A stretch of DNA of 64,000 bases from Lawsonella clevelandensis (GCF_001293125.1 NZ_CP009312.1:492184-556183), one strand, 5' to 3'. Shown: positions 46,962 through 58,466, numbered from the stretch's first letter. Notes: generated from the sequence alone by a model not told the origin. Made by a program: numbers and translations.

Positions 46962-48215
46962 ATGCGAGAGCTACACGTAGCTGGTTACAATGCGGACGAA
47001 AATAGCATCATCCTGCGCGATCCGACGACTGAAGAAGAGTTCTCCGTCATCGCTGATGAGCAGCTACGTGCTGCCGCACGAGGTGACGTACCGGGACTGC
47101 GCCAGGTTCGGGTAGAAAAATCTAACACCATGCGTCCCTCCGAGATCCAAGAACTCATCCGGGCTGGGGCATCCACCGATGAACTGGCCGACCGCGCCGG
47201 CATGCAACGTTCCCGCCTCGACAATCTAGCCCGCCCGATCCTCATGGAGAGGGCCAACATGGTGCGCCGCGCCCAGGAATCTCATCCGCTTCTGGCCGAT
47301 GGCCCCTCCGACATTACCCTCGCTATGGCCGCACACACGGGGCTCAGTACACGAGGCATCGACTACCACGATGGAAGCTGGGACTCGTGGAAGACTGCGG
47401 ATGGCCACTGGATCATTGAGCTTCGCTGGGAAGAAGGCCATGCGGACAACACCGCGCACTGGCGTTTTCAGCAGGATCGCTCCTACGCCATCACCAGCCC
47501 CATCGACGAGACAGCTAGCGAGCTGACCGATCCCTCCTTCGTCCCCAGCCGGCCGACGAGCGTTACCTCCATCTCCAACCTGGGGGCCGCACGCCTGCGT
47601 AATTCCCGTACAAGCCAAGAAACGCGCCACCAACTGGCTGTGGCGGCGCAACGCGACGCAGCCGGTCTGCCGGATGGTTCCCGCCCGGGAAGTGTGCGCC
47701 GCCGCACACCCGGATATGTGAAGTCGGTGACGGTAAGCATGGATGACCTCACCAACCCCACCACTCCTGGCCCCGTCCGTTCCCTCGAATCCGTGGAGGC
47801 TTCCCCACCCGCCACGGCTGCTAGTCCTGCCCCAGCAGAGACCACAAGGAGCACCGCGAAAAGCCGCGCCAGCAAGAGTACCAAGAACACCACCTCGACT
47901 CCCCCGACCGAGCAGCTAAGTCTGGACAACATTCGGCAGTTTGCCGCATACAAGAGCGGCACTGCCGCCGACATACCGGACTCCAGTGCCGACAAGAGTA
48001 CCCCATCGGCCTCATCTCAACCGGAGGAAGACGAGGGGACTACTCCCCCCATTGCAAAATTCATTCCTCCAGTGAAGCCTCTCTCCGCTTCTCCTTCCGC
48101 ACACAGCGCGGATGATGATCATTCACGTCGTGCTGCGCGGAAGAAGCAGAAGCACCCTACAATGCCCTCTTGGGAAGATGTCCTACTAGGTGTTCGAGGT
48201 CAACAAAATGACTAA
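46962..48215 (+). CDS. sepH: SepH-like septation protein (DUF3071)
   Basis: A 417-residue division protein. The N-terminal DUF3071 domain (about 1-160) starts MRELHVAGYNADENSIILRD and contains a helix-turn-helix (TMRPSEIQELIRAGASTDEL then ADRAGMQRSRLDNLA). A WDSWK/WIIELRWEEG segment follows, then a long Pro/Ser/Thr-rich linker to a short basic C-terminal helix (RRAARKKQKHPTMPSWEDVL). In Streptomyces and Mycobacterium SepH binds FtsZ and stimulates its assembly; the C-terminus helps. Start ATG at 46962 with GGAGGTG upstream. The next gene overlaps its end. Confidence 0.93.
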   Translation: MRELHVAGYNADENSIILRDPTTEEEFSVIADEQLRAAARGDVPGLRQVRVEKSNTMRPSEIQELIRAGASTDELADRAGMQRSRLDNLARPILMERANMVRRAQESHPLLADGPSDITLAMAAHTGLSTRGIDYHDGSWDSWKTADGHWIIELRWEEGHADNTAHWRFQQDRSYAITSPIDETASELTDPSFVPSRPTSVTSISNLGAARLRNSRTSQETRHQLAVAAQRDAAGLPDGSRPGSVRRRTPGYVKSVTVSMDDLTNPTTPGPVRSLESVEASPPATAASPAPAETTRSTAKSRASKSTKNTTSTPPTEQLSLDNIRQFAAYKSGTAADIPDSSADKSTPSASSQPEEDEGTTPPIAKFIPPVKPLSASPSAHSADDDHSRRAARKKQKHPTMPSWEDVLLGVRGQQND

Positions 48216-49284
48216 TTCTGCAGAGCACGCTGTTGTAACGCTGTGGTTTGTCTCCGCTCCTGATGCCCACGCACTGCTGGCCTCCAACCCGCAGCCCGAT
48301 GCCGAGTACGGGCTACAGCTCGTCGCCGGTCTCTTCCCTGAGAAACCCGTCACTCCCCTGGGAACGTTCCCCCTCACCCGCTCCGCTCCTGCTGGACACA
48401 CAGAAGTGTACGTAGGCACCTACCCAGGTGCCACTGTGCTGCAAACTGCAGCCATTCCACTCAACCGCATGCTCGACTTGGTACCCGAGTGGGTACAACC
48501 AGATGCGGCGGATGATATTTATGCCTTTGCACAGGGGCCGTCGGGAACCTTTGCCGGCTTTGCCCATTGGCGCCAGGGCAAACTGGAACGCGCATTTAGT
48601 GCGACAGCCTGTGAGATCCTTGAAGACAAGGGGCTTCCTCTTGGCGTGGAAGGTCCTTACTGGGCTGGGCAGTATCCGGTACCTAAGGAGATCGACCTCG
48701 GATCCGACTTCGCTATTCCACTCCCCTTCCTGCCGGGAGATATGCTGCTCACGCTCTACACGGCATGGCTAGGCTTTGAACCGCGCGCCCACCACCTCAA
48801 TATTTTGGTGAATGGATTTGCCCTTGACGGCCGGCCTGAAGCTCGACCCATGGATCGCAACGTCCCTGATGACGATGCGCTACTTCGGTTTCCGGAGATG
48901 GGTACGGGTGTCTCTGCTGATGAACTCGCTGCAGCCGAGCTGGAAGAAGCAACTGGCGAAGTGGCAAATGCGGCCAAGGACGATGCTAGCGAAGGCCGCA
49001 AGCGCGGTGGTCGACGCGCGAATGCATTAGCGGGCAAAGAGGACAAAGCGCACAAGGATGGTCTATGGACTCGCTTTAAGCGGTGGTGGAATGGCGATCC
49101 TGTCGAGGAGGATGCTCTCGCTACTAGTGACGAGGATTTTTCCCCCTACGCCGACTATGCCCCTGATACCGCGACGGGTGACGGGTACTCTGCCGAAGAT
49201 GCAGTGGGTGACGGATACAGCGATGCTGGCAACTACCAGGCCTATACTGCGGCTTATGGTGAGGACTACACCGACAAGTGTTAG
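48208..49284 (+). CDS. DUF6928-like conserved protein, acidic C-terminal tail
   Basis: A 358-residue soluble protein; I recognise it only as resembling mycobacterial DUF6928 proteins. Conserved-looking parts are VTLWFVSAPDAHALLAS, TRSAPAGHTEVYVGTYPGA, ADDIYAFAQGPSGTFAGFAH and WAGQYPVP. After about residue 230 the sequence becomes charged and low-complexity, with a basic patch (GRKRGGRRANALAG) and an acidic, Tyr-rich tail. The start ATG at 48208 overlaps sepH by 8 bases, so the two are translationally coupled, suggesting a function with division. No enzyme motif seen. Confidence 0.68.
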   Translation: MTNSAEHAVVTLWFVSAPDAHALLASNPQPDAEYGLQLVAGLFPEKPVTPLGTFPLTRSAPAGHTEVYVGTYPGATVLQTAAIPLNRMLDLVPEWVQPDAADDIYAFAQGPSGTFAGFAHWRQGKLERAFSATACEILEDKGLPLGVEGPYWAGQYPVPKEIDLGSDFAIPLPFLPGDMLLTLYTAWLGFEPRAHHLNILVNGFALDGRPEARPMDRNVPDDDALLRFPEMGTGVSADELAAAELEEATGEVANAAKDDASEGRKRGGRRANALAGKEDKAHKDGLWTRFKRWWNGDPVEEDALATSDEDFSPYADYAPDTATGDGYSAEDAVGDGYSDAGNYQAYTAAYGEDYTDKC

Positions 49285-50117
49285 TGATGGGTGCGGGCGC
49301 GCTCGTAGAAGGCCACCGCTGCTGAAGTAGCGACGTTGAGCGAGTCCACCCCAATCTGCATGGGTATTTGTACTCTTGCGTCGGCTAATCGCATTGTTTT
49401 CCGACGTAATCCGGGGCCTTCCGCACCTACGATAAAGGCAACTTTGCCGCCCTCCGCAACATCCGCAAGCACCTGTGCATCGTGGGCTGGGGTGAGGGCG
49501 AGGATGCGGTATCCGGCCGCGCGCAACTGTGCAAAGGTGGGTTCTTGCCAATCGTTCGGGCCACCGGTGCAGGGAGCAAAGGGAATGCGAAGGACATGTC
49601 CCATCGACACGCGTACTGATCGCCGATACAGCGGATCTGCACACCCGGCACCAGTAAGTACCCCGCCTACTCCTAACGCAGCTGCATTGCGGAAGATACT
49701 TCCGATGTTGGCGTGGTCGTTCAGTCCTTCCAATACAGCCAAAGTGCGCGGACTGTGCGCAAGGACATCCTCGACCGCACGGGGAGCGGGGCGCGGTGCC
49801 AGCGCAAAAATATGGCGATTGAAGTGGAAGCCCACGCATTCGGAGATGACATCTTCCGTTGCAAGATAGAAGGGGGTGGATGCGGCTAGTTCGCCATAAT
49901 CCGGCATCGCAGTGAGGCGTGCTAGCCCTGCTTCTGTTCCCAGAAATTGGGTGGGCGGGCACCATGATGCGAGCATGCGGTCGGTCACCAGTGAGCCTTC
50001 TCCGATGACGACACCGTCTGATCCAGCATGATCACGTCGTTTCTCGGCATGGTTGAGATTCCGGAAGCCATCGATACGGGAGTCGAGGGGGTCGGCGATG
50101 GGGATCATGTGAACCAT
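49281..50117 (-). CDS. TrmH/SpoU-family RNA methyltransferase
   Basis: A 278-residue SAM-dependent 2'-O-methyltransferase of rRNA or tRNA. The three SPOUT knot motifs are intact: NDHANIGSIFRNAAALG (motif 1), FIVGAEGPGL (motif 2) and IPMQIGVDSLNVATSAAVAF (motif 3), with an N-terminal substrate-binding domain of about 110 residues. It matches the Rv0881 position. Start ATG at 50117, with GGGAGA upstream. The stop overlaps the end of the plus-strand gene by 4 bases. Target RNA is unknown. Confidence 0.9.
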   Translation of the reverse strand: MVHMIPIADPLDSRIDGFRNLNHAEKRRDHAGSDGVVIGEGSLVTDRMLASWCPPTQFLGTEAGLARLTAMPDYGELAASTPFYLATEDVISECVGFHFNRHIFALAPRPAPRAVEDVLAHSPRTLAVLEGLNDHANIGSIFRNAAALGVGGVLTGAGCADPLYRRSVRVSMGHVLRIPFAPCTGGPNDWQEPTFAQLRAAGYRILALTPAHDAQVLADVAEGGKVAFIVGAEGPGLRRKTMRLADARVQIPMQIGVDSLNVATSAAVAFYERARTHH

Positions 50118-50231
50118 ACTGGGTGTTCTCCCTGGGAACGTGGTGTGTTTTACAGTCTAGTTAGGCGGCAAACTGAATTGTTTTCGGTACTGTTGACGAT
50201 AGTAACGATGACAAGGCGGTACCGAGAAAAC

Positions 50232-50537
50232 ATGAAGAAACGCTCTATCCCCGCTCTACCGGCTCGCCTTATTGACCCCCGGCCGGTGATCGCAGCAGGA
50301 ACTGCGGCATGGCTGGTGTCGCTGGTGACGCTGCTTGTTGCGGGAGTACACGCCACAGCTATGTGGGTTGCGGTGTGCGGTGTTGGTGTCGGCGTCGGTA
50401 TTTACGCCATTTTTGCCTGGCAAAGGAGTGCGGTTCGCCGTGGGGCTGCCACTGCGCAGACTTCACTGCCCGACGTGCAGCGCGAGGGGGACAAAGCTGT
50501 CGACCGCGTGATTGTCGAAATTCCGCACCAGCAGTAA
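50232..50537 (+). CDS. DUF2530 small membrane protein
   Basis: A 101-residue protein with two membrane helices (about 18-40 and 45-62) and a short charged C-terminus. The LPARLIDPRPVIAAGTAAWL stretch is the DUF2530 signature I recall from Rv0879c-type proteins. ATG 50232 is taken as start because MKKRSIPALPARL is the normal N-terminus; ATG at 50208 is an in-frame alternative. Function unknown. Confidence 0.75.
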   Translation: MKKRSIPALPARLIDPRPVIAAGTAAWLVSLVTLLVAGVHATAMWVAVCGVGVGVGIYAIFAWQRSAVRRGAATAQTSLPDVQREGDKAVDRVIVEIPHQQ

Positions 50538-50544
50538 CGGTCTG

Positions 50545-51342
50545 TTACACATTTCCTGACGTCTTGTCGGCTGGAATGGTTGCCCCAACAGGTTTAGCGA
50601 CGAGTTCAAATTCTGCATCATCGAAATACATGTCTGCTGGCCGGGCCGCAGAATGGTCTTCTTGAATGCTGGAATGGGCACCACACCCATAACGGACGTG
50701 GACCACATGACCATCGGCCGAGAGACGATTAGCGCACACGCCGAAGCTTGCTTTCAGTGCTCCTGCTAGTGGTAGGTAGAAACCACAGGTTTCACACCGG
50801 GCCGGGGCTTTCTTAGCCCGGGTGCTGTGGGGGCCGTACTCTCCCTTTGCCCAGCGAGTAGCTGCTTCGTCGCGTCCTTCAGGGCTCAGTACTCGCTCGC
50901 GTCCGTAGCCAATTGGCATAGCTGCATCATCGAGTTCATCGTCTCCAGAGTCCACATAGCCGGGAACGAGCCGGGGATCGTCCTCCGCGACCGGCAAAAT
51001 ATCACCATCGGAGAGATCTCCCGGCTGCAAACGGTCTTCCCACGGAACCCAAGCTGGGGCAAGCAGCGCATCGTTGCCCGGCATTAATGCCAGTTCGTCT
51101 AGTGTGGGATGGCTGTCCTCGCCGGAGAGAACCACTTGCCATTCCCATCCGCGGTAACCGGGTAGATCGGAGGAAAAGCGGTAAGTTGTGGAACCATTGT
51201 CTTCCGTTTGAGCCCCAAGTAGCTCGCCAGCCCCGCCGGAGTGTAGGTCAGCGACAGCCTGCCTGGCCAGCGCCTCCGCAGCAGAACTCCCCAACGGCGT
51301 GGGGTTGGCAGAGGGAGGTGTCTTTGCGATGTCGTCACTCAC
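50545..51342 (-). CDS. DUF3027 family protein
   Basis: A 265-residue soluble, acidic protein. Conserved parts are WEWQVVLS...TLDELALMPG, LAPAWVPWEDRLQPGDL, and a cysteine-containing segment CETCGFYLPLAGALKASFG then CANRLSADGHVVHVRYGCGAH, which looks like a zinc-binding unit (four Cys and a His). Actinobacterial DUF3027 proteins have this layout and no known function. Start GTG at 51342; converges on the DUF2530 gene. Confidence 0.85.
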   Translation of the reverse strand: MSDDIAKTPPSANPTPLGSSAAEALARQAVADLHSGGAGELLGAQTEDNGSTTYRFSSDLPGYRGWEWQVVLSGEDSHPTLDELALMPGNDALLAPAWVPWEDRLQPGDLSDGDILPVAEDDPRLVPGYVDSGDDELDDAAMPIGYGRERVLSPEGRDEAATRWAKGEYGPHSTRAKKAPARCETCGFYLPLAGALKASFGVCANRLSADGHVVHVRYGCGAHSSIQEDHSAARPADMYFDDAEFELVAKPVGATIPADKTSGNV

Positions 51343-51431
51343 AGTTCTATTGTGCCACTTTTCATGTTGGGGAATGTCACAGCCCCTGGTGTGGCGCCAG
51401 AGGCGACATGCCGGTGGGGAGAAGACCCGGC

Positions 51432-51845
51432 CTAATGGTCGAGCTCGCGCGCTACCGCGCGGACAATTTCCGAGATGTGCTGTGCGGTTTTACGGTCGGG
51501 GTAGCGTCCCTTCCGAAGCTCCGGCTGCACGGCGGATTCCATGAGCGTGATCATGTCTTCGATCATGCCGTGTAGTTCGTCCGGGGTGTGCCGGTGTGCG
51601 CTCTGTCGACGTTGCTTCCGTTGGTTAGCGGATACGGAGGGGGCTGGTGCAAGGACTTCCAAACGAAGTGCTTGGGGACCGCGGCGCCCGGCAACAATAT
51701 CCATATCGACACGCTGACCTGGTTTTAGCTCGGTCACGCCTTCAGGAAGAACAGAAGCACGAACGTAGACGTCTTCCCCCTCTTCTTGGGTAATGAAGCC
51801 GAACCCCTTCTCCGGGTCGTACCACTTCACTTTGCCGTGGGGCAT
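51432..51845 (-). CDS. cspB: Cold-shock-domain protein, CspB-like with C-terminal extension
   Basis: The N-terminal cold-shock domain (about 1-67) carries [15 protein letters not shown], the RNP1-type strand, and [11 protein letters not shown] in place of the usual VFVHxS (RNP2-like), so an aromatic and the His are altered. A basic linker ([11 protein letters not shown]) leads to a helical C-terminal extension of about 55 residues. M. tuberculosis CspB (Rv0871) has the same length (about 135) and architecture. It binds single-stranded nucleic acid as an RNA chaperone. Start ATG at 51845 with AAAGGAG upstream. Confidence 0.9.
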   Translation of the reverse strand: MPHGKVKWYDPEKGFGFITQEEGEDVYVRASVLPEGVTELKPGQRVDMDIVAGRRGPQALRLEVLAPAPSVSANQRKQRRQSAHRHTPDELHGMIEDMITLMESAVQPELRKGRYPDRKTAQHISEIVRAVARELDH

Positions 51846-53331
<1,486 letters not shown>

Positions 53332-53381
53332 AGGACACCCTCCTCTCGCGCGAGCTACAACAGCTCCCGGCATCACCATCA

Positions 53382-53420
53382 CAGTGTGGCCAGCTAGTTC
53401 GTTAGCTGGCCACACTGCTA
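53382..53420 (+). terminator. Terminator after rpf
   Basis: Perfect 15-base arms CAGTGTGGCCAGCTA/TAGCTGGCCACACTG with a 6-base loop; the downstream T content is low. Confidence 0.8.
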
Positions 53421-53485
53421 TGTCAACAGCCTCCCCTCTTTATCCACCACACTCGCCGTTATCCTCTTCGCGGTAAGCTGGAAGG

Positions 53486-55777
53486 ATGGACTTGCGAACG
53501 CACACCAGCTGGGATGCGTGGCTCGGCTCACTCCCCACAGAAAGCCTCGCCACCCTCCTCCACCTGCGTCCTGATGTCGCCGTTCCCCCACCTACTAGCC
53601 TCGTCGTCCTCTCTACTCGGCTCACTCAGCAACGCTCCTACCGGCGCGCATTGAGTAGCCTCAACCGCCCACAGCTCGCCTTTCTCGCAGCAGTAGCGGC
53701 CGGAACCCTACGGGCGAATACTGACGATCACGCAGAACTCACCCCCACACTGCCCGGCGCAGCGGATTCCCTTCCGGGTGGTACTAGGGATCTCGTCACC
53801 TCTCTACAAAATTACGCACTACTCTATCCTGGTGACGATGGCGGCTATTCACTGCCCCCTGGGCTCTCTGACGTCTTTTCCCAGCTCCCCCTCGATCTGC
53901 TGGACAACCCTCCGTTGCGGGACTGTACTGAGTTACGCGCACGCATCGCCCTCCTCCCTCCAAAGCAACGTCAGGTACTGGAAACACTCGCAGAATCCGG
54001 TCGGAAAGGCCATGCCACTGCCATCGCACAGGCTCCACACGACCATCCCTTACAACAGCTGCTCGCTGCGGAGCTGCTGACCCTCGACAAGCACACAGCG
54101 GACACCATAGTTCTCCCCGAAGATGTCTACTCCGCACTGCATCACTCCGTCGCCGCAGCCCATGAGGAGCCGCTAGCCTGCCCTACCCCCACGCAACGGA
54201 GCTCCCCCACAGCAATCGCCCATTTGTTGGGAGGCACTACCGCCGGTTCCCCTGCGACAGGGTTAGACCATTTCGCATTGTTCCTGCACACGCTACGTGA
54301 GCTCATCACGGCTATCGATAACCAACCACTGCACGCCCTCGCTGATGGGGGTATTGGGCAACGCGAGCTACGCCGGCTCGCCACCAGTACCGGCCTCGCT
54401 ACCGACCAGATCACCATCGGTCTAGAGGCGCTCGCTGCTCTCGGCATTATCGAGGAAGCTCTTCTCGAGGACGGTGCGTGGACCACCACCATCACCGCTG
54501 ACGTATTCGTGACGGCTTCCCCCGCCGAACAATGGGAACTCCTCATCCGTACCTGGTGGCACAGTCCACGGTCATGGAGCGGAACACCCCACGAACGTGC
54601 ATTAGCACTCAATCCGCATGCCGCGGATAGCCGTCTCGTAGCCATTCGCCACCAGCTGTTGGAGAGTCTCACCCTCTGGCCGGCCTCTCTTCATACAGCG
54701 GAAGCTCGTGACGTCGCCGCACTCACACACTGGAACTACCCACTCATTTCCACTCTCACCGGAGGTGATGCTTTCACGGATACGCTACAGGTGGCAGACG
54801 TCCTTGGCCTGCTACATTCCACCACCCTCACCCAGGTGGGCCGCTCCCTCTTCACAGGTAAGCTGGCGGAAGCTATCACTTCCCACATCCCTCCGGAAAC
54901 CACGTCTATCCTGGTGCAGGACGACTACACCGTGCTTGTCCAAGGTTTTCTCGCCCCCACTCACACGGACACACTGAGGCGCATCGCACGAGTGGAATCC
55001 CCCGGAATGGCGACCCTCTACCGCATCACTGAAGACAGCATCCGGCACGCCTTGGACACCGGCCTTACCGCCACTGACATTCACACATTCCTTCATGATC
55101 TGTCCGTGAATGCAGTACCACAGGCGCTGGGTTATCTCATCGACGATGCCGCCCGCCGCCATGGAGCCCTACGGGTAGCTCCTGCCGTATCCGTGGTGCA
55201 TTCTGACGATCCCACACTCATCCGTGCCGTCATGGCCGCACCGTCGATGCGCCATTGCGGGCTACGCTCTCTTGCTCCCACGGTGGCAGTTGCCGATGTC
55301 ACACCGCGTGAACTTCACTCAGCGCTGCAACAGGCTGGTTTCAGCCCTATTCTGGAAGATCACCATGGTGGGGTACTGGCGCTCCGCCACCATCGGCCAC
55401 GCCCTTCAGCAGATAATCCCTATTGCAACCCAGTTCCTACTAATACTCCCCTTACTACCCGCTCCTTGCACTCCCAGCTTTCCCCAAACCAGGTTCAGGA
55501 GATTGCGAGCCGCTTGCAGGCCGCAGAGGACAATAATCGGAACAGTGGACCAATGGTGACGGGCGAGAGCATCATTCCGGCTCTACAGGAGGCTATTGTC
55601 AGCCACCGGGAAGTGATCCTGGGGTTCATCAAGGGAACCGGGATAGAAGCGCAGATCCGCATACTCCCCCAGGGAATGTCAGGAGGCAGGTTGGATGCCA
55701 TAGATATCACCACCCGCCAACCCTACCGTTTCGCATTGCACAAGATCCGTTCGGTCCGCATCGTCACAGACAAGTGA
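53486..55777 (+). CDS. Helicase-associated domain protein (Rv0862c-type)
   Basis: A 763-residue protein of the helicase C-terminal/XPB-partner family that always precedes XPB in actinobacteria. It contains no Walker motifs. Winged-helix-like segments appear throughout (for instance GIGQRELRRLATSTGLATDQ), and the C-terminal RTVRIVTDK-like ending is preceded by VILGFIKGTGIEAQIRILPQ, a domain also found after helicases. Its stop lies 25 bases before the XPB ATG. Presumed to assist or regulate XPB; mechanism unknown. Confidence 0.85.
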   Translation: MDLRTHTSWDAWLGSLPTESLATLLHLRPDVAVPPPTSLVVLSTRLTQQRSYRRALSSLNRPQLAFLAAVAAGTLRANTDDHAELTPTLPGAADSLPGGTRDLVTSLQNYALLYPGDDGGYSLPPGLSDVFSQLPLDLLDNPPLRDCTELRARIALLPPKQRQVLETLAESGRKGHATAIAQAPHDHPLQQLLAAELLTLDKHTADTIVLPEDVYSALHHSVAAAHEEPLACPTPTQRSSPTAIAHLLGGTTAGSPATGLDHFALFLHTLRELITAIDNQPLHALADGGIGQRELRRLATSTGLATDQITIGLEALAALGIIEEALLEDGAWTTTITADVFVTASPAEQWELLIRTWWHSPRSWSGTPHERALALNPHAADSRLVAIRHQLLESLTLWPASLHTAEARDVAALTHWNYPLISTLTGGDAFTDTLQVADVLGLLHSTTLTQVGRSLFTGKLAEAITSHIPPETTSILVQDDYTVLVQGFLAPTHTDTLRRIARVESPGMATLYRITEDSIRHALDTGLTATDIHTFLHDLSVNAVPQALGYLIDDAARRHGALRVAPAVSVVHSDDPTLIRAVMAAPSMRHCGLRSLAPTVAVADVTPRELHSALQQAGFSPILEDHHGGVLALRHHRPRPSADNPYCNPVPTNTPLTTRSLHSQLSPNQVQEIASRLQAAEDNNRNSGPMVTGESIIPALQEAIVSHREVILGFIKGTGIEAQIRILPQGMSGGRLDAIDITTRQPYRFALHKIRSVRIVTDK

Positions 55778-55802
55778 CAGCAGATACTGCCAAGGAGTTT
55801 GA

Positions 55803-57455
55803 ATGTCCGATGGTCCGCTGATCGTCCAGTCCGACAACACCATGTTGTTAGAAGTCGATCACCCGCTAGCTGACGAGGTGCGCCAGGCTATTGCCCCCTT
55901 CGCTGAGCTTGAACGAGCCCCCGAGCATATTCATACCTACCGCATCACTCCGCTCGCACTGTGGAACGCACGGGCAGCTGGACATGATGCAGAGCAGGTT
56001 GTGGACTCCTTAGTGCGGTATTCCCGCTATCCAGTGCCGCAACCTCTTCTCATCGCCATTGCGGAGACGATGGAGCGCTATGGCCGCCTCCACCTTGTCA
56101 ACGACCCTGCCCACGGACTTGTGCTTGTCTCTACCGATCCTGCTGTACTGGCAGAAGTGATACGTCACAGGAAGATTCGTCCTCTTTTGGGGCAGTCGGT
56201 AGGTCCCGATACGGTGATAGTTCACCCTTCTGAACGAGGCCGCCTGAAGCAAGAGCTCATTAAAGTGGGGTGGCCGGCAGAGGATGTTGCGGGTTATGTC
56301 GACGGTGAAGCACATCCCATCGCACGCAGTCAAGAACACGTCACCTGGGAGGCCCGCGACTACCAGCGCTGGGCGGCAGAGGCTGCTTGGGCGGGTGGTT
56401 CCGGGGTAGTCGTACTACCTTGTGGCGCCGGGAAAACTGTGGTGGGTATCGAAACCATGGTGCGCGCCCAAAAGACCACTCTTATTCTGGTGAACTCGAC
56501 GGTGGCAGGCCGGCAATGGAAGCGGGAACTGCTGCAGCGTACAACCCTTACTGTGGATGAGATTGGCGAGTACTCGGGGGAGCGGAAAGAAATCCGCCCA
56601 GTCACTATCGCCACCTACCAGGTGGTGACGCGGAAGACGAAGGGGGTTTACCGGTCAATGGAGTTGTTCGACTCACGGGACTGGGGGCTCATTATTTACG
56701 ACGAAGTCCACCTGTTGCCCGCACCGGTGTTCCGCCTGACTGCTGATCTTCAATCCCGTCGACGGTTGGGCTTGACGGCCACCTTGATCCGTGAGGATGG
56801 CCGCGAAGAGGATGTTTTTACCCTCATCGGCCCAAAGCGTTTTGATATGCCGTGGAAGGATCTGGAATCCCAGGGTTGGATCGCTACAGCTGAATGTACT
56901 GAAGTGCGGGTGACGTTGACGGAAGAAGAACGTATGGCCTACGCGACGGCAGAGCGCGAGGAGATGTACCGTCGCTGTTGCACGGCAATTTCTAAGGATA
57001 GAGTAGTGGCTGATTTGGTCACCCGTCACCACTCTGAACCTACCCTGGTTATTGGTGCCTACCTGGATCAATTAGAGCGATTGTCGACCAAACTTGATGC
57101 TCCACTAGTACAGGGAACAACCCGTACCGCCGAAAGGGAACGTCTTTTCGATGCGTTTCGACGAGGTGAAATCAGTACCCTGGTAGTGAGTAAGGTTGCG
57201 AACTTCTCCATTGATCTACCGGAAGCATCGGTTGCAATCCAGGTGTCTGGAACGTACCGGAGCCGGCAGGAAGAGGCCCAACGATTGGGCCGACTGCTTC
57301 GCCCAAAGAGCGGTGGTCAGGAGGCTCACTTCTATACTGTTGTTGCCCGTGACACGATCGATGCGACCTATGCCGCGTACCGCCAGCGTTTTTTGGCGGA
57401 GCAGGGCTATGGATATCGCATTGTGAATGCGAACGAGCTGGATAGTTTGGGCTAA
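55803..57455 (+). CDS. ercc3: XPB-type DNA repair helicase
   Basis: A superfamily 2 helicase related to eukaryotic XPB, moving 3'-5'. Of the 550 residues, an N-terminal damage-recognition-like domain precedes LPCGAGKTVVGIE (Walker A, 205-212), DEVH (300-303), the SAT-like LTATL and C-terminal motifs ending AQRLGRLLRPK. The RED-type motif is present as REDGREEDVF. M. tuberculosis XPB (Rv0861c) has the same size and partner gene. Start ATG at 55803 follows AAGGAG. Confidence 0.95.
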   Translation: MSDGPLIVQSDNTMLLEVDHPLADEVRQAIAPFAELERAPEHIHTYRITPLALWNARAAGHDAEQVVDSLVRYSRYPVPQPLLIAIAETMERYGRLHLVNDPAHGLVLVSTDPAVLAEVIRHRKIRPLLGQSVGPDTVIVHPSERGRLKQELIKVGWPAEDVAGYVDGEAHPIARSQEHVTWEARDYQRWAAEAAWAGGSGVVVLPCGAGKTVVGIETMVRAQKTTLILVNSTVAGRQWKRELLQRTTLTVDEIGEYSGERKEIRPVTIATYQVVTRKTKGVYRSMELFDSRDWGLIIYDEVHLLPAPVFRLTADLQSRRRLGLTATLIREDGREEDVFTLIGPKRFDMPWKDLESQGWIATAECTEVRVTLTEEERMAYATAEREEMYRRCCTAISKDRVVADLVTRHHSEPTLVIGAYLDQLERLSTKLDAPLVQGTTRTAERERLFDAFRRGEISTLVVSKVANFSIDLPEASVAIQVSGTYRSRQEEAQRLGRLLRPKSGGQEAHFYTVVARDTIDATYAAYRQRFLAEQGYGYRIVNANELDSLG

Positions 57456-57517
57456 CCAGCAGAACGTTACTGTTGAGAAATTAGCCATAATGTTTGAGAG
57501 AAAGTAGAAGGTTTGCG

Positions 57518-58177
57518 ATGCCAGTGCGAATCTTTGAATTCCCCATCGATAAGGAACACGCCAAGAAACACAACGAGTTGGTGGGTGATCGCCGTCGCCT
57601 GCAGGTATCGTCTCTTATCTTGACGATCATTCTCGGTGTCGCTGCGTATTTTGCGTATGTAAAGGGCGCAAGCGTGTTTTGGGTGTCGGTATTGTGTGTC
57701 CTAGCCGCGGTGTCTGGCGTCGTGATGGTGTGGATTCCAACTGCTATCGGGTCGATTGATAAAACTTTTAAAAAGTCACCGTTGGTTCCTGCCATCGTTG
57801 CGGATACACGGGAGAGCGGGATGACGTTATTGGCCTTAGTCGATTTGTCGAAAAAGCCTGATGAGTCCACGAAGTGGGCGTTGGTTGCCCGCGATGTACA
57901 CGACATTCCTGGACTGCGTAAGGTGATTGGCCAAAAGGTGCCGTGTGTGGCAGTGACGGGCTCGGAAAAGCTGGGGGGCGGCCACGACTATTGGGATTTG
58001 GCTACTCCCATGCCGATTGCCTGGGGTACGACGGATCGAACGGTGATTGCTGAGGCCCGACGGACTATTCCTACCATCGAATGGGATACGTTAGGCAAGC
58101 TACGCACACGGTTAAAGGAGGTACGGGAGCAGCGTAACGATGTGCTGCTGCTGGAGGAGAAGGATCTCATGGTCTAA
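57518..58177 (+). CDS. DUF3239-like membrane protein
   Basis: A 219-residue protein with a charged N-terminus, two membrane helices (about 31-47 and 53-72) and a C-terminal soluble domain of about 145 residues. The ALVDLSKKPDESTKWALVARDV and VPCVAVTGSEKLGGGHDYWD stretches resemble corynebacterial DUF3239 proteins as I recall them. The ATG at 57518 follows AGAAGG; a further ATG at 57494 is possible. Function unknown. Confidence 0.62.
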   Translation: MPVRIFEFPIDKEHAKKHNELVGDRRRLQVSSLILTIILGVAAYFAYVKGASVFWVSVLCVLAAVSGVVMVWIPTAIGSIDKTFKKSPLVPAIVADTRESGMTLLALVDLSKKPDESTKWALVARDVHDIPGLRKVIGQKVPCVAVTGSEKLGGGHDYWDLATPMPIAWGTTDRTVIAEARRTIPTIEWDTLGKLRTRLKEVREQRNDVLLLEEKDLMV

Positions 58178-58466
58178 GCACGAAGGTGACATGTGCTGTA
58201 CGTCCACATACCACAGTGCATAAAGCGGCAAGGTTCGACATAGTCTCGGGCTTGGCCGCTTTTATGTTGCCCTTAAATGCTATAGACGCCTCAGTTAAAT
58301 AGCGATAGAAACCCCGGCGAACCACCCGAGTAGGCGATGCGGAGCAGGGAAAGGAACCGTAGATTTCTGCATGGAAGTGTAGCTGATGATGTGTGCAGAC
58401 TTGCTGTGGCCGCAGCACCGTATAACAAAGCGTACTGACTGACAGTTATGAACGGGGAATAAGGTG

